A DNA stretch of 64,000 nucleotides from Apoda limacodes (taxonomy: Eukaryota; Arthropoda; Insecta; Lepidoptera; Limacodidae). The position numbers were made by a program, and so were the translations under genes. Below the pieces are notes generated by a model. That model saw only the letters and a program-made list of their open reading frames with translations, had not been told where the DNA came from and did no database searches. The stretch spans positions 1,552,501 through 1,616,500 of the forward strand of contig OX291543.1 of the NCBI GenBank assembly GCA_946406115.1, in the 5' to 3' direction. This document shows, one piece after another, positions 34,022-46,302 of the stretch. Each line of letters opens with the position of its first letter. Position 1 is the first letter of the stretch.

Positions 34022-34759
34022 GGCTAGCCACACACACGCAATAATATTGTGTGTGCGCGGCCCGTATTGCGGTATTTTTCGATATTATTGTGAATTTCTG
34101 GAAATTCTGATTTTGTCACGCCAATATCGAAGGGAGGCAGTTATTGTCAATAATATGAAACATTTCAAGGCAGGCGGACGTTCGTGTTTATATTCAAAAT
34201 GGAGGACGAAAACCGTATCTATATCAAAGTCTAATTTTTTTAATCAAATCAAGTTATTACAAACACTTTTGAATTGTAAAAGTTACGATAATAGGGTTGA
34301 TATTAGTACTGTGGGAGTACAAACCAATATTTGTCAGTATTTATTAAAACACGGAAACTTATCCAGAATTATGAATCAGCATTCGATCCTGCGATCCTTT
34401 TTAGCTCGATATTTATACATAAATTAAACAAGTGCAAGAGAGAACTAAATTTGCCAAAAACAAATTTAAAAAATAGGTACAAAAGAAAGGTCATGTAAGG
34501 AAATGTAAACATTTAGGCAAAATAACTCATTCTTATCCGGTACTTTTAGCCCTAATTCCTCTTTGGATAAAATAATAGATAATGCAACGGGTCCTATTTT
34601 TATGCCACCTCTGCGCGGGTCGAGTTTTTGCGAGCTACTGTTTATCTATTTTTGTTACGAAATATTAACAAAAATATTGTATAGTGTGCCAGGCTATTTA
34701 TTGTTCAGAATTATTGTTCATATTGGTTTGACAATATTAATGCGTGTGTGCGACTAGCC
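34022..34759. mobile_element. PIF/Harbinger-like non-autonomous element, 738 bp
   Basis: The left end GGCTAGCCACACACACGCAA and the reverse-complemented right end GGCTAGTCGCACACACGCAT begin TIRs of about 30 bp, both continuing to 'taatattgt'. Flanking TTA at 34019-34021 and 34760-34762 is the 3-bp TTA target duplication of PIF/Harbinger. The interior has one 126-codon plus frame (34047-34427) with no motif I can assign. No DDE nuclease is visible. Confidence 0.8.
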
Positions 34760-34849
34760 TTAAGGAATATTATGTTTAACTAAACTCATATAATTATTAT
34801 ACCTGCTGTGCACTATCATTGCCTGCTGTATTTTCAATCTTATCCAAAT

Positions 34850-35070
34850 TAATATTATAAATGCGAAAGTAACTCTGTCTGTCTGTTACCTCTTCACGCT
34901 TAAACTGCTGTATCGATGAAGATATAATTTAGCATGGAGCTAGTTTGTAGTGGAGAAGGCTATAGGCTACTTTAAAACGTCAAGTGTAAGTCTTTTTTTT
35001 TGTATAATTGAAGAGTTGCCGTTGAAGTCCTTCACACATATAACCGAATTTAGGGTGGGTGGAACCGCGG
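34850..35070 (-). repeat. Common short interspersed repeat, reverse copy
   Basis: Read on minus it ends with 'cagacagacagagttact' and 'ttcgcatttataatatt', the same plan as 21525-21800. The middle is interrupted by a T-rich run. Sequence 35080-36320 shows no gene or repeat that I can define. Confidence 0.55.
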
Positions 35071-36334
35071 GCAAAAAAATTATATTCGAAATTCGAAATT
35101 GTTTTCTAAACGATATTACTGGCGTCATCTAGCGACATAAAATGTATGAAAATAAAAAAGGCACTGCTGATCATTGATATAAACAAAAAAGTACATATTT
35201 AATTATTAATAAAAACCAATCAAGATCCAGTCCGACGCGGACGTTGCTTAACTTTGAATATGGTTTTATAGATCCATTCTTAAATGGTCCAAAACTTGCT
35301 TTCGTCAAAGCTTTATAATAACACTTACGTGTTATAAAAGTCGATCAAATAATTAGGATTGGTTGTTATCTAGTGCATTGACTATAAGTTGAGCAAAAAT
35401 GTATCTACAAAACGGTTAATACGGTAAAACTGCATACAAAAAATTAAGTTTCAATGCGTCATTGTCATTATTATGGTATCAATTACGTTATAAGTGTAAC
35501 ATATACATCTCATAGTACCTAATGTATATGACATTGTATATTTATTTGTAGTACTTTACATGGACATCATTAGTAGGTATTACAGAAATTAGCTTTCTGG
35601 CCTACCTATATCGCCCTATGGTTAAATTAATTAATGTACATAGGTACCTACATTGTTAAATACATGTACATAGGTAGGTAGGTACTTGTAGCGTTTAAAA
35701 GCACAAGACTAAATAACCAAAAAAGTGTCTTACAATCTACTAATCCGTAACTTTATTTAACAGATAGGTACGTAGGTAACATCCAGGTAAATCCACAATT
35801 CCGTTTTAGAAATTATCAATAAAAATATCTAACTATAATAGCTAAGCAGCTTATAGGTATGTACTCGTCTGCGACGTTGCCAGACTTACATTGAAAACAC
35901 TGGCCTGGCTCTCTATTGCCTCTTTTATTATTACAACTTACTGTCCACTAATGGTGCCTATTTAAAAATATTTTTTTCTGCACCGCAATGTGGTTTAAAA
36001 TTCAATGGCAAACATAACACATTGAGACCTAATGAAATACAAACTCGATGTAAACAAGTTAGATACGAACATTATTTAAACTTTGCGAATATAGCCATAA
36101 GGTCCATACTGGTATGTACTATAGTACGTGACGTTCTATTTATAGCATACCTAATATCAATTTGTCCTCGTGAAGGGAATCACGTTTCACATTCGCCATT
36201 AAAATTAGACGAATGTTTTTATAAAGTCTTTGACATAACACAGAACACGGAGAGTTCGTTTTTTTTTAACTATAAATAGAACACATCAAGAGAAAACAGT
36301 CAGATTAGCATTGTGATTGAAAAAACAAGGTCGA

Positions 36335-36698
36335 TTTTTGAAGTGAAAACTTCTTTAGCGGCGTTGTGCACTTTTTTTGGTATGGGTAACAAATGATAAA
36401 CTCGCGTCAGGTCACGTGTCCTAATCGTGGAAATTCGTAAGACGGAAACCGTAATGCCACGCCTATTATAATTTTTATTTTTAGTATTCGCGATTATGAG
36501 TAGTACAGGGAGGTTGGATATGGAATTTTAATTCTATGACAGATTGCGATGTCAAATATACTACGTCAAAAAAGTAAATAAATAAACATTATTATTTCTT
36601 GACAATGTCAAAGACATGTCTTGTGACATATTTGAGTGTTAAGCGCGAATCGTGTGTAAAGGTTTTCACTTCTGCCGGCACTCCCGGAGTGCAACTCG
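36335..36698 (+). repeat. Dispersed repeat R2, short form
   Basis: It runs 'gaagtgaaaacttctttagc' to 'cactcccggagtgcaactcg'. Relative to the 20 kb copy it lacks about 295 bp at the sequence ACGGA, which occurs on both sides of that block in the long form. LINE-A copy A5 begins (with its poly-T) exactly at its 3' end. Confidence 0.82.
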
Positions 36699-39222
36699 TT
36701 TTTTTTTTTTTTTTTTTTTTAAATACCGCTAAGGTGGCAATCAAGCTTACGGTCCGCCTGATGGTAAGCGGTGACCGTAGCCTATGGACGCTTGCAACAC
36801 CAAGGGTATCACTTGCGCGTTCATACTGTAGTCCTTGCAGAAAACCTTAGCAGGGAGCTCATTCCACAACTTAAGCGTTCGCGGGAGGAAGTTTCTCTGA
36901 AACCGCACTTTACGCGACCATTTAGAACACTACCACACTACACTAGAAGGTCAACAGTCGAGCGACCGTGGCGAAAGCTATATTGACGGTCACTGACCAG
37001 ATCGTGTACTTCTAGGTATCTTAGAAGCTGTGTGTTGATCACACGCTCCATCACCTTGGAGAGAAGAGAGGTAATAGCGATAGGCCTGTAATTCGATGGA
37101 TCTGATCTATCGCTCTTTTTGGGCACCGCGTGCACATTCGCAGTCTTCCATGAAGACGGAAATTATCTACTGTGGTAGGAAAACGCGAAGAGGCGCGTGA
37201 GTACAGGACATAACTCAGGAGCACACTGCTTAAGCACCACTGCTGGTATACCGTCTGGCCCACTAGACTTATGAACGTCTAGAGAAAGCAGCGCCCGCCG
37301 GACCTCCCGCTGCGTTATGGAGATCTCCGGCATGGTTTTACCGCACCACGGTATAGTAGGTGGTACAGCGCCTTCATCGTTCATGTTCGAGTTCGAGGCA
37401 AAGAGACTGCCCAGTAGATCGGCTTTCTCTTTAGCACTATGGGCCAAGTCACCAGCGGTCTTTCGCAGTGGTGGTAACGATGACTGGCAAAAGTTCCCTT
37501 AGGCAGCTTTGGCAAGCGACCAGAAAGCACAACTCCCAGAAGGATAGCTCGCAAGTCGCCCACCTATTTTACCGATGAATTGGAATTTTGCTCTGGCAGT
37601 TCCTTTCTTACTGAACCTCGAGGCAGCATTTAATTTGCGTTTTAACTCAGAAATATTCGGATCCTTATCCTTACGAGTCGTGGCTCATATGCAGTTTGCT
37701 TAAGAATTTTAGCTTTTCTTCAAGACCTATTAAACCACGGTCGTTTTTTGACGCCGGCAGCTACTCGCGGGTTAGGAATATAGCATTCCATACCAGCAAG
37801 AATTGTCTCAGTGACTGCGGCTGCGCAGACGTCAGGATCTTCTGAGTTAAAGCAGATCTGCCTCCACGGGTACGATACGTAAAATTCTCGCAATCCATCC
37901 CAGTCTGCCGACTTATAGTGCCACACACGAAGCCAATTAGTTGGCCCAGATGGATCGGGTTGTGAGCAAGACATTTGAGTCCGAATGAGACAGCGGTCCA
38001 AGGAGCCAAGAGGCGCATCCACTGAGATGGAGTATCCGTCCGGACGAGTAGTCAGCTGAAGGTCCAGTAAGGAGCTCGTATGTTCCTCTGTAGATATAGA
38101 TACAGATGTACCAGCTGAGAGAATCCATAGGTCAGAGCAAATTCATGAGCAGATATCCCAGCATAATTATTGGTTCGAGAACTGAGCCACTCGCGATGGT
38201 GGGCGTTAAAGTCTCCCATAATAACTAGTTCTGCTGTGGGACTAAAACTTTGTCAGTCGTCAAACTCAGGTGCGTGAAGAGTCGAGTTACGTCCGTGTCA
38301 CCGCTATGAGACCTGTATAGGCACGCATACGAGTGTGGCCACCGTAATCTACGCGCACCCACAATATCGACTATGAAGGCTGCGACAGCAGATATCCTCC
38401 CGGACGAACATACATACACCGGCACGACTCATAAAATTGTGTTCGAGTTTGTAGCCGGGATAGTGAAGGTATGATGTGTCGGCCGGGCAGGATATCTGCG
38501 TCTCCGTTAGAAAAAGAATGGTCGGCTGCGCAGTTTCGAGATGGTGGTGGACTACGTTAAGATTTGCGTGAATATCCCTGATGTTGCAAAACTCCACATT
38601 ATATGTGGATGGAGTAGCCGCTGTACAAACTCTTTTCTTTTTCGTTCTCATGGCCATAATATATAAAAAAAGTTACTAAGACTAAGGATGAGGATTCACT
38701 GCACAGACAGCTTAGAGGACAAAAGGTGCAGTTCTAAGAATGCCGAAGCTCGCCACAGATGATACGGTTGCTGGCACGGCGGGCGGAGGGCCCCTGATCC
38801 CCCTTTCTTGCATTAGCCGGGTCCACTCCGGTCTCCTTCTCCGGCACGACTACCACTTCAGATACTTTACACAGGCTGGCGAATCAGCCTCCCAGGGCGG
38901 AGTTCAACCTACAGGCGACCAGCCGTTTCATCAGGTCTCCCTGACCGCCGAACCAGCACGCCGCGTCTACGCCGAGCATGACAGCAACAAGCACCGCCGG
39001 TCCTCTGCTGCCCCGCAGCGAATCCTCAAAGAGCTCTGGCAACCTTACTCACCGCCAGGAACACAACACTACTCAATGTTAGTGTTATTATGGCCGCGGT
39101 TTTCTGTGAGGTGGAGGTACTTCCTCAGTTCGGGCCGCTCATTCGAGCAAGTACTCGCTATGCCCTGCTTTAGTTGTTCGGGAGGCTTATTCGAGCGAGT
39201 ACTTGCAGTGCCCTACCTCTCT
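36699..39222 (-). mobile_element. LINE-A copy A5 with internal deletion of the RT core
   Basis: It has both ends: poly-T 36699-36720 (3' tail on minus) and the 5' end 'cctctctt' near 39222. On minus, endonuclease pieces are readable (38657: FCNIRDIHANLNVV; LTETQIS). The linker and first RT blocks are too (37447-36938: SSGPDGIPAVVLKQCAPELC, SNYRPIAITSLLSKVMERVI). Immediately after 'GRSTVDLLV' about 1 kb is missing relative to A6 (48668-49665), removing the FADD-like catalytic YADD motif and the thumb. Several frameshifts and 5' UTR deletions are also present. It is non-functional. Confidence 0.87.
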
Positions 39223-39844
39223 TAAATCTACCTCGATGCAAAAAGCCAACAAACAGACGCTTTAATTAGTATTTCTACACCTACGACTACGACGCTGTGT
39301 GTGTGTGTGTGTCGTATCTACTAGGTACCTACCTCATTTATAAATATTAATAAAATATTTTAATGATCTACCTGGGTAAATTAGGTTATGTAGGTAGGTG
39401 GGCCAAAATAGCGATGTAAATTTATAAACACTCTTACAAAATTGTACTCTTGAAATATTTTTCTAGTAGTTTTACATTAGTTCTCAACGGGCCTGACTTT
39501 TTTTTCACAAAAAAGTGTCATTTGGTATGTAGGTACGTAATTGAGTAACTTTATTTGCTCAGTTAATTTTTTTTAAATTTCAGTTTAATTAAATACGTAT
39601 AGGTAGGTACTTACGCAAAACTCGCGATAAGCTTTTATAATCATATAAATTATGTATAATGAGGTTATAAGCTAATAGTCAAAATTTTAAAGGAAAATTT
39701 TATTTTCTTCTTTTTAGAGCATTTAAATTAAAGATTTTTTGAAAAAGGTATTTTTGCTTTTAATTTATTATTTACTTGTTGGTTTTTCTTTTTTCTAATT
39801 AATTATATATAATAATAGTCTAATTAGTTAGTTTTTCTAATTAT
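39223..39844. other. AT-rich stretch with a short (TG)n run
   Basis: (TG) repeats at 39297-39312; otherwise AT-rich with no gene. Confidence 0.45.
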
Positions 39845-40045
39845 TCTCGGCAAGGCCTTTCATTTGATACCCATATTGCAGAAGTGCATAAAAAATAACT
39901 ATACCGCCATCTTGGATGTTCCGCCACATTGGATTTAGAATGCCACATTATTTTTCGAGGTACTGTCAACAAGCCCTTTCATTTGATACCCATATTGTAG
40001 AAATGCACTAAAATTAACTATTCCGCCATCTTGGATGGTTATAGA
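39845..40045 (+). repeat. 118-bp tandem duplication in a dispersed repeat
   Basis: 'cctttcatttgatacccata' is found at 39857 and 39975. Each is followed by 'gcataaaa' or 'gcactaaaa', then 'ccgccatcttggatg'. A further repeat piece, 40250-40395 ('gggaccacctggaaagtata' to 'tttttgaagtcggtta'), is also one I recognise as common in Lepidoptera. Confidence 0.75.
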
Positions 40046-40395
40046 ATGACGTCAAAGCCGCTTGTTTTTTTTGTCAAAAAGTTTTTTTTTTCCTTCTCAG
40101 TGACGAATTGCTTTTTTTCTTGTACACTAAAAACATCCATGCTCGTACCAAAGTTTTATACAATCATCAACATAAAAGGCGTTTCACCAGTTCTAAATAA
40201 ACATTATTTTTTTTTTCTCCAAAAGTTTTAGTTTTAGATTCACTTTAATAATATGGGACCACCTGGAAAGTATAACCTTTTAAATAAAAAAGAATTTCTC
40301 GAATCGGTCCAGGCGTCTTCGAGAAATACATTAAAAAAAAGATTCCGACGAATTGAGAACCACCTCCTTTTTTTGAAGTCGGTTAATAAAAGCTT

Positions 40396-42621
40396 TTAAT
40401 AAGAGGTACCTATGTTTTTTGAAGATTATCCGAATAAGTTAAAAATATGCGTTTAAATGTAGGTAAAGGCACGTTTTTATAGGCCTCAAAAAGTATTTTG
40501 ACCCAGGTACCTACCTAGTAACTCTGCTAAGTAACCTAACTACAACTACACTTAAAAACCAATTAAAAATAGGTACCGTAAAATGCTCTAACTTTGCACC
40601 AAATTTAGAGGCACAGAAACAAATTGAAATGAAGTCAGCAAATCAACAAATCGTTCAAGTATAAATTGCTAATTTAGGTATTGAGACCGTTACATTAATA
40701 CCGTTGATTTTCGAACTTTTAACATATAAATTGTTCTATTTCCCAAAGTCTGCCTAACTGTCTTCTTCCTAAATAGGGTTTCTGGTTTCTCGAAGCACGA
40801 GAATTCTCGACCAGGATTTATTAGTTGCCATAAATGGCACTTATTAATTATCAGATCAACAAACAGACAATAAATTAAACAAACTATACTTTGCTGGTCT
40901 TTATAAAAAGTGAAAAGTAGTGTTGTACTTAACTTCTTTATAATGAATTGGTTCAGTTCCCAAATATACGACAGTATTTAATTGAATTAAAAAATATTTA
41001 GTAAAAAAACTGGTTGCCTGTAAAGTCGGTATACGGGCGAAAGTTTTACGTGACAACTTGTGCCTTTCACTTTTTATGTCTGTCTCTCTCGCTCTTAGGC
41101 GGGCTAACCATGCCGCGTGCCTCTCACTCGCTCTCATTGTGAGCGCATAACGTGAGCGGAGCGTAACGCAGTTTCTTGAAGTGTCACCCGGCAAACCAAT
41201 TTATAAGACGTTGTCACGTCAATAGAATCAACCAAATTACTATAAGGTACATATTTAGATAACTATAAAAACTTGTTTTACAACAAAAACATTTTGTTAA
41301 AAATTAAACTAAAAATGCCTTTGATATTTTTAGACTATTATGTTTATAACATCAGTATTTCGACTAATTAACTTTCAATATTTATTTTTTTAGTAACTTA
41401 GCATATGGAATTGATTTTTCAAGTTCTCGAGGCGTTTGATTTTTTCCCCGTCTCCACTAAACAAACAATAGTGATGCCATTCATTATTTTATTTGAACCA
41501 TTATTTGTTGTGCTCAAACAATTTTCGGCGATCGACTGTTTAGGCATCTTTTCCTTAGACCATTGAGGTTAAATATTAATACTTGAAGGCAGAGTTATCA
41601 ATGTCATATGTGGAACGACCGTTCACTGTTTTTAGGGTTCCGTACCCAACGGGTGCCTACGGAGCCCTATTACTAAGGTTTGTACGCGTTTTGTCCCTAT
41701 TAACGCAAAAATTAATAGGGAGCATGGATACCTTATAAAAGCGTTAAAACATGTCAATAGGGAAGATGGATATAACCTTTCGAAAGCGTTGAATCGAGTG
41801 ATTCATGATTCATAGGTTTTATTAAACCGCGCGATTGTGATATCAGTGGTAAACGCAACATGGACACTGTCAGTTGGTAGGTATAATGTGTAGGGAACAT
41901 TTAGACAATGTGATGTGAGGGTAGGGAAAGAAACTGCACGAGCGCCGAGCGGGCACAAGCTAGAAGCCACTGCCGCGCTCGAAAGCTGTTTGTCGCTATT
42001 TAGGCTACACAGGGCGGTAATCGTCTATGAAAAAATCTAAAAGGCGACTTCAGGGACAGGGTTTTGTTAAATAAGCCAAATCACAAATAAGCATAATCTT
42101 ATTAAAAGGTATTCAAAACCCGTCAATTAATCAAATCCGGAATATGTATAAGCTATTATTACTATTTGTGTGAACTATTATGTAACCGAATGTAGGATGA
42201 AATTAACTCAGATTAAACAAAAAAGTTCGTATGGAACCTATGCGACAACGAATTGAGGCCGGATAAAACTTTACCCCGCCGCGTACAAACGTTAATATAC
42301 CGTCAAACACGGCAACTTTGTTTAGTTTAAGTTCGAATAAACTTAAAACGAATGAACTTTCTTGTAAGTTGAGATGTTAAACAATTATTATACATTTGTC
42401 GATTTATCTTTGGACATAAATAGCTTGCAATAAAAAAAGTTACATAACATTTAATAATATGGTAAAATTTACACTTTTTTGGCAACTTTACTTGAACGTT
42501 CTGACAGGTGACTAAATAACCAAAGATAATTATTTTTCATTCCAAAACGAACAAACCTATAATATGAAAATATTCATGAAATTTTTTTAGGTCTTTTCCG
42601 GGCCGTACTCGGGCGGGAGGC
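40396..42621. other. Intronic stretch, no gene; one repeat fragment
   Basis: At 41632-41690 the text 'agggttccgtacccaacggg' marks the 'gggttccgtacccaa' repeat family. The rest is AT-rich with short random frames. Confidence 0.4.
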
Positions 42622-42629
42622 GGGTACAC

Positions 42630-44020
42630 CATGCGCGTATACAGAGGGGGGATTTGGGTGTCGTATCCCCCCCCGAAATCTTTGAAATTTCAGAAATTCA
42701 GATGCACTTTTTCGGCGCATTCAAACCTTGTCGCTGCGCCATTGTCGTCGTCGCCCCGGACTGGCCCGGACTAAACTACGACTTCGCTTATGCGGAAACA
42801 CTTGCGTTGGGCGGTCGGCCCCTTTTGGTTTACTTCGGCGGGTGTCGCGATCGGCTCGTGTCGCCGAACGATACCGTCCGATACCTACAAGTGCCGCACG
42901 CAAGCCTCACGTTGTCGGCAAGGTTGCCAGATGAACTTATTACCAAACAAGGGAAAAACTAATTTTCTACGGTGCAAGTACCTACATATACCTACTTACC
43001 TTAACGGATCCTCAACTACATTGAATCAAAACACTAGGTTCAAACAATAATACTGATTTGTATTATTTTTACGCCATTTTCTTTCCCTTAGAAGCAAAAT
43101 ATTAATGATACCTTTGCAGTTTAGGCTAATTTGCATAGTTTAATGCAGAAAAACCTCAAGGAACTGAGGTTAAAAATTAAATAAGATTGATTTTAACTTA
43201 CAATGGGTAAAATAAAAACATAACCACTACTATTTCGGTATTTTTGTCATACCAAACACCGAACAAGGCAAATACAAATACCTGGCAACCCTGGTTGTCA
43301 GGGGGTTAAGTGCGAATTTAAACAATGGAGACGTGTTTTTGCTTGTTTATTTTTTTAAATGAGACTGGTAGGATTCGATGACTCAGCAGTGTTATGAAGA
43401 CCTGTAAAAAATTATGCATCGAAGACATAAAGAGGATGAATTGAAAACAATGAGCAAGTAACGGCGAGCAAAGTTGTGAAAATTTTCAATTAACGCTCCG
43501 ACAATTTAAGTTTTTTGGCGCCATTATTGGCGTGATGGCATGTTCATCTTAGGCTAAATGGATCTTATTTCCAACAGACTTTCAGAGCTTCGAAAGACGG
43601 CTGGAAAGTAATTAAAAAAAAAGCGAGCGAGTCAGTCATTCATTTGGTTATTTAAGGAACAGAATGTTGAACCAACTTCTTACGGGTTTGGCGCTACTGA
43701 GTATTCATAGGAATGTGAATGTAGATCCTGCAGCAGTTGTGTGCAGATTTACGGTCTCACTCAACAGAAGGTTAAAATTCTAGTATATTGAATTGTAATA
43801 GGAAGAAAAAAATCATTTTTTAAAACTGTAATAAAGACTTTTATTGCAAGAATTACTAGGTTTTCATACAACATCTTAGTAATCATAAAGGTTAATAGGT
43901 ACAATAAAATTAAAGCTTAATGTTAAAGCAAGTTTAAAACGTGTTTATTTCTACTTGGCAAGTAGCCCCAGGCTAGCACTGTTCATCCCCCCCCGAATAC
44001 AAATCCTGGCTACGCGCCTG
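42630..44020. mobile_element. hAT-type non-autonomous transposon, 1391 bp, perfect 8-bp TSD
   Basis: Both sides are flanked by the identical octamer GGGTACAC (42622-42629 and 44021-44028). The ends CATGCGCGTATACAG and (reverse complement) CAGGCGCGTAGCCAG are terminal inverted repeats with 11 of 15 matches; the CAG-like end and 8-bp duplication fit hAT. Just inside, both ends carry a C7-8 run followed by 'gaa'. No transposase motif was found. A GC-rich segment (about 42700-42925) makes it compositionally unlike its surroundings. Confidence 0.82.
42654..42962 (+). other. GC-rich open segment inside the hAT-type element
   Basis: A 102-codon plus frame coexists with open frames of 60-86 codons in other frames, including the minus strand (42721-42903). 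This reflects high GC and a lack of stop codons rather than clear coding bias. The translation (VVVAPDWPGLNYDFAYAETL) matches nothing I recognise. A captured piece of GC-rich DNA or a CpG-rich subterminal region is possible. Confidence 0.35.
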
Positions 44021-44224
44021 GGGTACACGACACAACACACGTAGCGATCGACCTGAGAATAGGTACTATTGATCATTATTGTACTTTTAGCTACAGAGAA
44101 GCTTTTTGTTTTTTGAAGAAGGTAAGTATATAATTAATCAAAACTACATGTACATTTTATTCAAAGCGGTATTTTGGCTTGTGGGCCGAAATAGCGTTAC
44201 CAACTAAGTTGTTGGTTGTAAAAC

Positions 44225-44400
44225 GAACTCCTACTATCATAAATAAAGAATTTGTAGGCAGTTTAACAGAAAAAACCAAAACCCCACTTTCAGACATGGG
44301 TCTAAAGTTTAATTTTTAAGAGGCAAAAATGACAAAAATAACAAATACACCGTTAAGGAACACCTGACAGTATGTTGAAGGTGATACTAAAATTTGATTT
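44225..44400 (-). repeat. Dispersed repeat R4 (partner at 9225-9390)
   Basis: Read on minus, 'aaactttagacccatgtctg', 'gtggggttt' and 'aaactgcctac' match the block inside the hAT relic at 9.3 kb, in the same order over about 170 bp. Confidence 0.75.
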
Positions 44401-44689
44401 TTATTGACACTGGGCCGCAGAGAGAAAATCAGGTCCCAGGGGTATCCATGTGCACGACTTTATTTCGGCGCACGCTGCTCCACAAACCAATAGCGCGTTC
44501 TCATTGGTCGTTGCTCTTGCATTGGTTGCGCGAAATTTTGAAAGATTGATTCTATGCAAACAGTTAAAATCGTCATTAAGGTGAAGGTTTTTCGGAAAAT
44601 CGCAGGCCCTTCTTAAAACTGCGGGCCCGGGGGAAACCCACCCGTCACACCCCCATCGGTGGCCCTGTTGACACCAATACTAAAGGAAC

Positions 44690-45934
44690 GGATGATAGGT
44701 GACTAAATAACCGAAAATAACCGAAAATAATTATTTCAATTAATTTAGACATTTGGGAAATTCTTTTCTTAAAAATAACATCATCCAGGTGTGCACCATC
44801 GCGCCGCGAACATTCCTCGGATCTGAACCTCAAATTGGTAAAAACTTGCTGGCAAATTGCACGGGGAATAGCTGCTATTTCTTCACAGCTATTGGTCTTC
44901 AACTGGTTAATCGTGTCTGGGTTATTGGAGTAGACTCTACTTTTCAGGTATCCCCACATGAAAAAGTCCGGTAGCGTTAGATCCGTCACCTCGGCGCGAT
45001 ATCGGTTTCCCAGCAAACATCTCGTTTACGACCGAACTGAAGAAGCATGAAATGTATGGCATGGCGCGCCATCGTGTTGAAACCATGCTTGCACGTTTAT
45101 AGGCTTCAAATTGTTGCAGTTGCGGAAAGAAAAACTCCCTTAACATGGCTATGTATCGGTCAGAATTTACAGTGACAGATTGTCCTTGTTGATTTTTAAA
45201 GAAATAGGGTCCGATAATTCCGTGCGCTGATATATGCGCTGACATATGCGCTGATATATGCGCTGACATATGCGCTGACACGGTCGCCGGTCGCCCAAAC
45301 GGTTACTTTCGGCGAATTCAGAGGCTTTTGATGTCTTGCGCGTGAGTTCTTTGCAGCCCAGGAACGGTAATTCTGTTTATTGACATTTAAGTGAAAATGG
45401 GCTGCGTCGGAGAACAGAATATTGTTGAAACTCTGAAAGCGTTCCAACATTGTTTCAACAAAAGGTCGTCGTAAAATTGGATCATTTGGGTGTAATTCCT
45501 ACACAAGTTCAATTTTATATATACGGGTGCAATTTCAGATATTTCAACAAAATGCGACGCAAAGATGTTCTGGATACGGATACCACAAGTACGTCTGATC
45601 GCTTGCGACTCGATAGACCAGGATTGCGTTGAACTGAAGCTCTAACTTCTTCAATTGTGTCTTCCGTTCTTGTTGACTTTGGGCGACCCTGAGGCTTCTG
45701 TTTGAGAGTCGAATCAGTAGCTTCGAACTTTCTGACCCACGATCGAATCACACTTTCCTTCGGACACTGATTTAGGTCATGTAATCCAAACTCACGCCGA
45801 ACAAGAGCGCACGAGTCGCCATTTTTGTAATAATGTTTAACGCAGAATGCACGTTGCGCTCCAGTGAAGTGATCCATCGTGACTAAATTTCCGAGAACCG
45901 AGCTTCTCAAACCCACCACCCGCGCAGCCCACTC
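44690..45934 (-). pseudogene. IS630/mariner-like transposase relic
   Basis: On minus, the N-terminal frame (from 45919 down to 45515) reads TGAQRAFCVKHYYKNGDSCA, VRREFGLH, SVIRSWVRKFEATDS and KPQGRPKSTRTEDTIEEVR, a helix-turn-helix with a linker. The catalytic part follows in other frames: NNILFSDAAHFHLN with the first Asp near 45410, QHDGAPCHTFHAS (second, near 45080), and VTDLTLPDFFMWGYLKSRVY (third) followed by EEIAAIPRAICQQV and HLDDVIFKK. A stop sits after HASSVRS, and frame changes occur around 45285 and 45085. A 12-bp repeat expansion interrupts the centre (separate entry). The family is a mariner relative frequent in insects; terminal repeats were not found. Confidence 0.75.
45223..45282. 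repeat. In-frame 12-bp tandem expansion inside a transposase relic
   Basis: Five units alternate 'tgcgctgatata' and 'tgcgctgacata', ending in 'tgcgctgacacg'. On minus they add a Ser-Ala-Tyr/His-Val/Ile repeat to the reading frame where the family normally has a short link before the IGPYFF block. Confidence 0.88.
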
Positions 45935-46205
45935 TCATAAGGTTCAAACGCAAGAGTGTTTCTTTTCTGGGCCACCCTGCATATTTAGAGGTGTACTGGC
46001 GCTGGCGCGCCACCGTTCAAGCTCCACGTACCTACTTCTCACCAGTATGTACTCATAAGTAAGTTGCAATAATAAGGGACGGAACCACGAAACCAGTTAA
46101 ACGAAACTTAATTTGTTGAGATTTTATTATTTTGTTAGGTTACCTACGGTAATTTTAAGCAAGTACATAAATATCCTTTGTTTTATTCACAGGCATAAAA
46201 ATAAA

Positions 46206-46302
46206 CGGACTCCGTTTTATTAGGGTTCCGCAGCCAAATGGAAAAATCGGAACCTTTAGTATGGAATACCCACTTAGTAGCATCATGTCTATCTGTATGT
46301 AA
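46206..46302 (+). repeat. Dispersed repeat R3 ('gggttccgcagccaaatgg'), interrupted by A6
   Basis: The left part ends 'tctatctgtatgt'; the right part resumes after the A6 poly(A) at 49949 with 'atgtcacagcct'. Related pieces are at 51480-51620 ('ccgaacccttataatg' ... 'catatgtcacag') and 57655-57860. ATGT on both sides is a likely short target duplication. Confidence 0.7.

Noticed and set aside
36022..36279. 85-codon plus frame considered as a host exon
   Set aside because: No domain, no convincing splice borders and no partner exon.
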